From the NCBI GenBank assembly GCA_017163975.1, contig JAFFSR010000353.1:3504501-3568500 (forward strand): 64,000 nt of DNA, in the 5' to 3' direction. Origin of the DNA: Anastatus disparis. Taxonomy: Eukaryota; Arthropoda; Insecta; Hymenoptera; Eupelmidae. Both the position numbers and the translations under genes were made by a program. Positions 57,501 to 64,000 of the stretch are shown here, piece after piece. The notes under the pieces were generated by a model, which saw nothing but the letters and a program-made list of their open reading frames with translations, was not told the origin of the DNA and did not search any database. The first letter of the stretch is position 1; the number at the start of each line of letters is the position of its first letter.

Positions 57501-57567
57501 TCATTTCAAATTGTTCACCTTCATTCTTAAAGCAAAGCGAAATTTGTGAGTGAAATTCAGAAAGCAA
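54503..57567 (-). pseudogene. pol: Gypsy 3 pol: protease, RT, RNase H, integrase
   Basis: From 57567 leftwards: protease (ALLDSGSPISFIKS, IILGRDTFKI); a frameshift in an A-run near 56930; RT (KMRCID-like IRMCIDYRTLNKYL, TSFDLKDGFFHI, IVYMDDILIATT with catalytic DD); another shift near 56250; RNase H (ELHCDANSRGHGAILFQ, ESRYHSFELEMLAIIYALKR, IITDCNSLALALKKH); integrase zinc domain (YHDELGHMGAERVIDIV) shifted before its Cys pair; core with VSDRGPCFTS, GSPHANGQVERVNRTL; and a C-terminal GPYQVTKILRKNRY tail. Ends 161 bp before the 3' LTR. At least four disruptions: inactive. Confidence 0.9.
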
Positions 57568-57599
57568 TTTTTGTTCAATATTTGCGATTTAGAGGTTAC

Positions 57600-58433
57600 T
57601 AGATTTCTTTTTATTTACAGGACAGTCTTTTATCATATGATCTGTCGACGAGCAAACAAAACAAGATCCTTTAGGTCTTTTTTTTTACAATTACTTGAAA
57701 TGTGACCGTACGCACTACAATTATAACACTGCACTTTCCCTTTACTATTCGATTTATCAAAAATCTGATTTTCATTTTTATTTTGTTGGCTATCAATTTC
57801 GAGCTTATTTTTATCTTTAGTACCAGCTGAGTCATTAGGCGATTCTTTGTTTTTATTTAAATTCGATTTTTTACTTAATTTGATTTTTTCAAAAGCTTTA
57901 AGCAATGCGTTCTTATTTTCAAACCGTTGCATTTTTGCCTGATTGCGTAAAGCCTCATCTGGAATGCCTTCAATAAGATAATCGACTAATTCCGATTTGT
58001 CAATTTTTGCTTTATTTGACAGAATAACTTTATCATATAAATATTCACTAAAAGTTTCCGTACCTAACCATATTCTATTTTCAAATTTCTTACGCAAATC
58101 TAATTTACTTAACGGCGAAAAAAATAATTTTTTCATATCACTTATCAATTGGTCTATCGACATACTCAGATGCTCCGGCCGCGAGTAAAACCATGTGGCT
58201 GCTTTTGACTTTAATTTACTACTAAAAATAATGCGCATAAAATCATCATTTAAATTATAGGATCTACGAATCAATGTCAATTGCTGTACCCAGCTTTCAA
58301 ATTTTTCATTATCGACACTAAAATTATCAATTAATTCTCTGATCGAATTTATTGAAATACGCGGAATAGCTTCAATACCCGGTATAACACGAGGCGCTAA
58401 CGTATTACCTATAAAATCGCTGATATTCGGCAC
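57600..58433 (-). pseudogene. gag: Gypsy 3 gag: capsid and zinc knuckles
   Basis: Capsid region (RISINSIRELIDNFSVDNEK, FESWVQQLTLIRRSYNL, AATWFYSRPEHLS, LDLRKKFENRIWLGTETF) then a Lys/Asn linker and a knuckle CYNCSAYGHISSNC with proper C-x2-C-x4-H-x4-C spacing. Directly after it an A9 run shifts the frame; the next frame reads CFVCSSTDHMIKDC, a second knuckle. Whether the shift is mutation or programmed slippage cannot be told here. A stop separates this part from the SAP segment upstream. Confidence 0.82.
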
Positions 58434-58469
58434 ACTAGGTATCGGGTTATTTGTCTGTCCTCCTGACTG

Positions 58470-58823
58470 TTACGTATCTACTGCCATCTGTTGCTGCCCT
58501 GATGTTGAAGAAGTCGATGATTGTTGCTGTCCTTGTTCCGTAGATGTTTGATTATTTGTCGCGTTGTTATTTTTCAAAAGCAGAGCTATCGATTTCATTT
58601 TTTCTTGCATCTCGCTCATCTGCTGTTTTACGCCTTCAAATTCCTCTCTTTGTACTTCATTTGCCCTGGCCATTTCTTTCTTTGATAGCCACTCTTGAAC
58701 CATTGTGCCGTCCTCGTCTAACTGCCCTAGTCGAATTAGCAATTCGGCTTTGTTGCCGCTGGCATCGGCGCCATTTTCGCGTAATACTTCTCTTAACTCA
58801 CTAACCGTCAAATTTTCGGCCAT
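58470..58823 (-). CDS. gag: Gypsy 3 gag N-terminus with SAP domain
   Basis: 117 codons from ATG 58823. Residues 4-32 (LTVSELREVLRENGADASGN, then KAELLIRLGQL) match a SAP helix-extended-loop-helix DNA-binding motif. A coiled-coil segment (VQREEFEGVKQQMSEMQEKM) and Gln/Ser-rich end follow. A TAA stop lies just before the capsid frame, which carries on downstream, so it was probably one protein. A SAP module may tether the particle to chromatin, an inference. Confidence 0.75.
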   Translation of the reverse strand: MAENLTVSELREVLRENGADASGNKAELLIRLGQLDEDGTMVQEWLSKKEMARANEVQREEFEGVKQQMSEMQEKMKSIALLLKNNNATNNQTSTEQGQQQSSTSSTSGQQQMAVDT

Positions 58824-59210
58824 CTTGAATTTTTCTTTTCTTTATTCAAGGTGAAGTCTATGAAAATTAATGCGATTAGAATGAATTCTATTATAGTCAA
58901 TTTGAACACTTAATGCGTAAAATAATTTAACACAAAATATAAATTCTATGAAGTCACAATGTCACACATATAAAAGTAACGGTTTTGAATTTTCAATAGA
59001 CGCACGTGTGTTATGAACCAATTTTTCATTAACACGTAACGACTTTCAAACTTTTATTTCCACCGAAATCTTTTTTTTCTTCAATAAGCGAACGTGAATC
59101 ATGAACCAATTTTTCACCAACACGTGCCGATGCTTTTTTTCGATGTTTTCAAACTCTGCTCTCCACTCAAGTTTTTTCTAATTATTTTTTCCTCGATCCC
59201 ACTTCTGAAC
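58824..59210 (-). other. 5' leader and PBS of gypsy 3
   Basis: Minus strand next to the 5' LTR reads GTTCAGAAGTGGGATCGAGG (59191-59210). TCAGAAGTGGGAT is complementary to a leucine-tRNA 3' region as I recall it, so a tRNA-Leu primer is likely. Two related CACGTG-type blocks with GAACCAATTTTTCA recur at 59015-59125. Confidence 0.55.
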
Positions 59211-59469
59211 TGTAAGAATGGATGGGCGAAATAATCACAGGAGGCTCATTAATATTAAATAATTGTTTATTTGACAATATAATTAGAAAAGGAGTGTTCA
59301 CTTAGCGCAATCCGCACGAGAGCAGGCGAGAACAACGAATGAATCTCAAATCTTGTCGTCAATCGCGACGGCGATTTCATTACGACCGCAACGCCGTCTG
59401 TTACTTGTTAGGTCGGACTAACGCTCATACGCATACTGTGTGTACAATGTTCGCATATATATTCTTACA
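59211..59469 (-). repeat. 5' LTR of gypsy 3
   Basis: Same length as the 3' LTR (259 bp), ending ATATATTCTTACA. Confidence 0.95.
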
Positions 59470-59473
59470 ATAG

Positions 59474-59597
59474 GAAATGATAAAATAGGAAAAATGTGTG
59501 TTAGGAACATCCTCACACAGAGGTGGTAAGGATGCAAGTGCTAGGCCAAGTCAGGCTGTGCCCGGGCCAAAAGGGCAAAAAAAAATAAAATAAAATA
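59474..59597 (+). mobile_element. tRNA-derived SINE, 3' part
   Basis: Continues the SINE across the gypsy insertion and ends in an (AAAAT)n tail before the 16-bp duplication. GGGCCAAAAGGGC forms a short hairpin-like end. Confidence 0.85.
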
Positions 59598-59613
59598 AAA
59601 TAAAATTAAAATT

Positions 59614-60399
59614 TTCCAAACTTAATATGCTCTATGAGAAAGCATTGCACTAAAGCACTAAGCAACGTTTTTTTAACATACATATTATCAATAAAGAAAT
59701 AACGCCTATAAAAAGTATTTTTAACTTTGATGGATGTTTATTACATTTTATGTTTATCTATATATACAGATGAAAACATTAATAAAAGTAAATATAGAAA
59801 TACATAGCATATTAGTAATGCTACTATATAGCAGAAAAACATGTTTTAAATTTTTTTACTTGCTTTTTTGTCTATTTGACATAAATTATAACAAATGAAA
59901 ACCTTATATGTAATGTTTCAAAAAACATTTCATGTAAAGTTTTCAAATTATTTAATAGATTTTGCAATTAAATTTTACGAAATTCATAATTAAATTTCAC
60001 GAAATCTTTCGAAAATATTTAATGAAATGTTTCTTAAAATATATTAGAACTATTGCAACAAAACATTTCATAATATATTTTAAAAATATTTCCAAGATAC
60101 CCATTGAAAAGTTTTCATCGTAATATTGAATAAATAAATATTACAGAAATATTTTACGAAAGGTTTCAAAAAATATTTAATAAATATTTTTCGGCAACAT
60201 TTCATGGAATCAGAAACAATATATTTATGTAACAATCATTATACAAACAAATTATTTTAACTTATATAAAAAATATAAATATTTATTAATTAGCCAAATG
60301 AATATAAATCTTGTATTTAAATTTACAAGGTTTTTAATAATTGTATAAAATAAAAATAATGACAAATGATTATTAATTATTTTTAATATATAATTAACT
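59614..60399. other. AT-rich gene-free region
   Basis: Diverged ATTTCATAAAATATTT-like motifs recur, suggesting decayed internal repeats. No gene. Confidence 0.4.
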
Positions 60400-60960
60400 A
60401 GCATCCCCCGTCTCGGCTTCGCCCGCGCAAAGTTGGGCAGAAGTCGGTAGGTATAGAAATAGAATCTCAAAAACTATTATTTATTAAATCGTACTCTTAC
60501 AAAACTTCGGAATACACAACACTTTTTGTTTGTGAACCATGTGATGATAGAATGAATTTTCATTTAAAATAATTTTTTTTTGTAGAAAAAATAAGCATTG
60601 AATTTTTTTTTATATTTCGATATATGTTCAATATAGTACCAATAAGTCAAAAAATATATTTAAATTGAAGATATAAAATTTTTTCTAAAGTTAAAAAAAA
60701 TGTCTAATTTTTGATTCTGCCTAATGGAAAAAGAAAATATTTCATTAAATAATCCGAGGTAATATTACTCTGTGATTAGAGAATATGCAATAAAAATTTA
60801 TTGTGTTGAAGTTACGGAATATCATAGGTGTATAAGTATTTCTACCGTACCAGTTTAATAAAGTGAAAGACAAAATCGGTCGCCACCTACTGGACAACCA
60901 AGGAAAGTAGCAAGGATAGAGCGTGTTGACCGCAGAACGCCGAAAAAAGTAGTCCCTATT
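60400..60960. repeat. Probable dispersed repeat with GC-rich head
   Basis: A GC-rich start (CCCCCGTCTCGGCTTCGCCC) in AT-rich surroundings, a wording I associate with ends of dispersed insect repeats, then degenerate sequence to about 60960. Family not identified. Confidence 0.3.
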
Positions 60961-61147
60961 CCCTACGCGTTAAGATCTAGGTCTATAATTATTTTATTGC
61001 AATTATTGATTGAAAAAGTAATTATTTATATAGCCTATGACACTCGTCACATTATAAAGAATTTAAATTTAAAATTTGGAAACGATCGGTTCAGTACTTT
61101 TCGAGGTAATTGAGAACATTCAAACAGACGCTGTCCTTTTATATCCC

Positions 61148-61232
61148 GTATAGCATAGAAGCTTCCTGGAAGCTTCCATGCTATATCCTACATAGTGTGG
61201 AAGCTTCCAGAAAACTTCCGTGCTATGTGGGA
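61148..61232. repeat. Inverted/tandem GAAGCTTCC cluster
   Basis: TAGCATAGAAGCTTCC, TGGAAGCTTCCATGCTAT, GTGGAAGCTTCCAG and AACTTCCGTGCTATGTGG form nested palindromes. GGAAG-CTTCC-AGAAA resembles three heat-shock-element pentamers, but no gene follows. Confidence 0.6.
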
Positions 61233-61300
61233 TAATAGTAAGATTAAAACATTTCAATTTTAAAACTTAAACTCATCGCGTTACAATATTCTCCTTTTAA

Positions 61301-61415
61301 GACCAAGCTGGAGTACAATCTAATACCGACCGAGTAACAATCCAGTTTTTTGTTATTTACTCAAGTATTAATCGATGTAAATCAATTAGAAAAAAACAGC
61401 GAATCCAGCCTGCTC
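61301..61415. mobile_element. 115-bp TTAA MITE
   Basis: TTAA at 61297-61300 and 61416-61419. Tips GACCAAGCTGGA and GAGCAGGCTGGA (inverted). The tip of the right end resembles other TTAA MITEs here. Confidence 0.6.
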
Positions 61416-61419
61416 TTAA

Positions 61420-62390
61420 TTTAAATATAAAAATTTTATCTTTTGAAATTATTATTAAAATCGAAAAGTTTATAATTGTTAATATTAATTTTAGACCCGT
61501 GTACAAATTACGTAAGGTTGATAGGGGGACAAAGGGTATCCAAATAACTTATTATCTCTTACATAGATGGAAAGAGAAGGTTTAAAAATATTTTACAAGA
61601 GTTTACCTTTATATTTATATATAATTATACACGGATTATTTACAATTATACGTAGTTTATGTACGATTATATATACTTTATTACGTATAATAATACATAA
61701 TTTGTATGAGTCTACATATTCTCACATGTATCTATATATTTATATATATTTACATGATAGTTTATATTACTATAAGAATATTGTCCCTACATAATTCTAA
61801 ATAAATAAATATAAAGAAGACTAATGATACAGAAATACGTATTAATACACATGATTTTTTATAAACACTATAATTTTAAGATTAGAAATTACAATTTCAA
61901 ACTGACGATTATCACATTCATTTATTAATAAATGAAAAAATTTTAAGGTTATGAAATTACGATTTAAAACTAACGATTATGATATTCATTTATTAATAAA
62001 TGTAAAAATTCTATGATAAAAAAAACTTTGTTTTCAAATGTTATTTTTATTATTCTAGCCTCACTTAATTAACAAAACGTTAAATAAAGTAAGGGGTCAA
62101 AATTGAAAAAAAAAAATACAGACCCTTACATATATGAAAAGTCGTATGTAATGAAAATATCCTTACGTTATTTGTACATGGCCCATTTGATAATAATTGA
62201 AAAGTATAATAACTGCGTACATTTTAAATAAAAAATTTTTTAATTTAAAGTAGAAAATTAAAAAATTATTAATAAAATATATATGTATATAGTAAATTAT
62301 ACGAAAGTTATAAATGATAAAACTTAATAATATTAAAAAATATTAAATTAGACTGTATATAATATAATAAGTATTATTATATTAATTTAG
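61420..62390. other. AT-rich gene-free region
   Basis: The Tyr/Ile-rich frame at 61567-61794 reflects TATA-rich composition. Two related blocks with TTATTAATAAATG occur at 61860-62010. No gene. Confidence 0.5.
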
Positions 62391-62733
62391 CAATAAATTT
62401 GTTTACTTGCACTAAATGCAATCGATCATTTGAGAGACATAACCATTTATTGAAACATAATAAGAAATTTCATTCATCAAAAATATATATTTGTTATATA
62501 TGTGGAACAATATTAAAATATAAAAGAGGTTATATAAGACATTTAAAAAAACATAACAAACCTGAAAAATTAGAATGTTCTATTTGCAAAAATAAATATT
62601 TAAGAAATGAACATTTAATAAAACACTTACAAAGTCATGCATCCAATTATAATAATATTTGCAACATTTGTGGAAAAGGATTTCATCGAAAAGATAATTT
62701 ATCACGTCACATAAAAATACATAAAAATTTAAA
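62391..62733 (+). CDS. C2H2 zinc-finger exon (four fingers)
   Basis: An exon bounded by a plausible acceptor (TTAATTTAG before 62391) and donor (GTATGT at 62734). It encodes four C2H2 fingers: CTKC...H-x4-H, CYIC...H-x3-H, CSIC...H-x3-H and CNICGKGFHRKDNLSRHIKIH. Spacing is canonical C-x2-C-x12-H. The frame continues past the donor to a stop 37 bp on, so an unspliced end is also possible. The function is probably DNA binding. It sits next to the OB-fold exons, but the splice phase to 62915 gives an early stop, so the two may be separate genes. Confidence 0.65.
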
Positions 62734-62914
62734 GTATGTATTAATAACATTAAAAAAATTAATACAATAAATATATCAAAATAATATCTTATTTATAATA
62801 TTTCATTACTTTTATATTTATATAATACTTTTTTTAAAAAATACATTATAAAAAATGTATAATCAACTTATTTATCATTAACATTTAATAAATTATTAAA
62901 TAATTTATTTATAG

Positions 62915-63786
62915 AATTAATGAGTGAAAAAAATTTAAAAAGAAAAAGCGATGATAAATACCAAGATCATATTTCGAAAAAAGAAAAAAAATATCGTTTC
63001 GTCAACGGAATTTTTAAATACTAAAATTGTAATAGAAGATCAATCAACGTATGTATTGAAAACTTTATTAAAAAAATCAAAAATATAATATATGTTATAA
63101 ATATTTTTGATTACATATAATAGATCTCTGGTTGCATATATTGAAGAAATTTCCGAAGAACAAACTTTTGTTAACAAACAAAAACAAACTAATTTCAGGA
63201 TTTTGAAATTCATAATAAATAATTCTGAAGGATTCAGAATTCAATGCAATATTTATGATAAAAATATTGAAAAATTCAAAAAAAATCTAAAATTAAACGA
63301 AGTGAATTTTTATAATATACAATATTATTAATTACAACATAATCTTAAACACTTTTCAATATTTCAGAAAATATTATTAGAGAATGTTAATGTATCAAAA
63401 GCAATGGATACAATAAAGGAAATAATATATATGACTTAACATTAAAATATTATTCGAATATTATTCATTTAGGCGAATACAATATATTGAAAAATAACAA
63501 ACCAATTAAAATGGATTTCAAAGAAATAAAATTAAGAACTGGATTAATAAGTAATTAAATATTATTGAAAAAAAATATAATAATATAAATAATTTTTTAT
63601 TTTTCAGAAATACAAGGGTATTTGAAAAATTCTTTTTCACAAAAACATAAAAAAATGAATCAGAATACATCGGAACAATAGCGGATGGACAATATAAATT
63701 AGACATTTTATTAAATAAATTAGAAAATGGATATGTGAATTGGGAAAGAGGAACAAAACTAGAAATTAATAAAGAAATAGAATAAA
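62915..63786 (+). pseudogene. Short-intron gene with OB-fold/RPA-like region, decayed or misread
   Basis: An ATG at 62920 starts MSEKNLKRKSDDKYQDHISK. After a one-base frame change it reads SSTEFLNTKIVIEDQST to a donor GTATGT (63050). An acceptor (ATAATAG, about 63122) opens SLVAYIEEISEEQTFVNKQK, NFRILKFIINNSEGFRIQCN, IYDKNIEKFKKNLKLNE in matching phase. Next exon after TATTTCAG (63367): KILLENVNVSKAMDTIK, then (shifted) GNNIYDLTLKYYSNIIHLGE. After TTTTTCAG (about 63607) comes ESEYIGTIADGQYKLDILLN. Alternating strands around INNSEGF.IQCNIYD and NIYDLTLKYYSNI resemble RPA70-type OB folds. At least three frame breaks. Other explanations cannot be excluded. Confidence 0.4.
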
Positions 63787-63842
63787 ATAGTAAAAACAAT
63801 TATAATAATATATTATATGCATATACACTTATGAAAATATTC

Positions 63843-63845
<3 letters not shown>

Positions 63846-63888
<43 letters not shown>
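63846..63888. repeat. (TA)n microsatellite
   Basis: About 21 TA units. Confidence 0.95.
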
Positions 63889-63891
<3 letters not shown>

Positions 63892-64000
63892 AAAATTTTA
63901 TAGATGTTACATATATATTAAAAGTAAAAAGATTAGAATTTATTAAAGTATTAAATGATGAAAACATGGAGTTAGAAGAACTTATATTAGCAAATGAAAT
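63889..64000 (+). other. Possible further exon running off the window
   Basis: After an ATAG acceptor-like site near 63903 an open frame reads YILKVKRLEFIKVLNDENME then LEELILANE to the window edge. May continue the gene to its left. Confidence 0.3.

Larger units (their letters stand above)
54083..59469 (-). mobile_element. Ty3/gypsy retrotransposon 3 with intact LTR pair and ATAG duplication
   Basis: Two 259-bp LTRs (54083-54341, 59211-59469; about 11 differences by eye), ATAG at 54079-54082 and 59470-59473, PBS, gag in two frames and pol in several. No env ORF. Inserted in the SINE. Decayed by frameshifts and stops. LTR divergence of about 4% implies a moderately old insertion. Confidence 0.92.

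Noticed and set aside
11452..59469. Envelope gene (infectious errantivirus) in the gypsy elements
   Set aside because: Too little space after integrase and no frame with signal peptide or transmembrane features.
61567..61794. Hydrophobic Tyr/Ile ORF that looks like a membrane protein
   Set aside because: Composition follows the TATA-rich DNA; no homology and no context.

Overview
The window looks like a gene-poor, AT-rich, transposon-saturated stretch of an insect nuclear genome. The arthropod-type repeat proteins, Ty3/gypsy elements, LINEs, an animal Helitron helicase, a tRNA-derived SINE and very AT-rich short introns all fit this. A hymenopteran such as an ant is my best guess, by inference only. 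I see no intact conventional host gene except possibly the exon cluster at the right edge. Nearly everything is a mobile element, most of it decayed, with elements nested inside elements.

Layout. 0-5.3 kb: end of a foldback MITE, a LINE endonuclease remnant, a CA-rich satellite and a decayed zinc-domain repeat gene. 7.0-11.45 kb: a large inverted-repeat element with arms of about 0.7 kb around a decayed gene of a widespread arthropod repeat family, itself hit by a 679-bp foldback MITE; both arms carry the same open acidic coding segment. 11.45-27.68 kb: a Ty3/gypsy element (minus strand, gag and nearly whole pol). Its 5' LTR is split by a second LTR element (19.65-27.52 kb) that has gag and two accessory ORFs but no pol, and whose own two LTRs each hold a different MITE. 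27.7-34.5 kb: a minisatellite followed by a decayed Helitron, broken by a 3.1-kb foldback element (4-bp duplication) that itself contains a 1.43-kb solo LTR, and by a TTAA MITE.

35.1-43.8 kb: two LINEs in tandem, separated and flanked by (TC)n tracts. The second, full-length LINE has taken four MITE insertions, and dropping the three that lie in coding sequence restores the reading at each junction. 44.1-48.95 kb: a second inverted-repeat element with arms of about 0.9 kb around a transposase-like gene, plus a 240-bp MITE with a 7-bp duplication. 49-53.7 kb: AT-rich sequence with a Ulp1-protease-like remnant, a LINE 3' end abutting a GA/TC tract, and tandem repeats. 53.7-59.6 kb: a tRNA-derived SINE with a perfect 16-bp duplication, split by a third Ty3/gypsy element (259-bp LTRs, ATAG duplication, gag with a SAP domain). 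59.6-62.4 kb: AT-rich repeats. 62.4-64 kb: a short-intron exon cluster encoding four C2H2 zinc fingers and an OB-fold/RPA-like region.

The genes do not form one pathway. What links them is insertion history: empty and filled sites can be compared inside the window, giving target-site rules (TTAA, TAA, 4 bp, 7 bp, TC microsatellite) and relative ages. The most unusual items are LINEs that repeatedly abut TC tracts, a class of TTAA foldback MITEs with no visible transposase, a gag-only LTR element with a multiplied primer-binding-site leader, and two long inverted-repeat elements carrying orphan zinc-domain genes.
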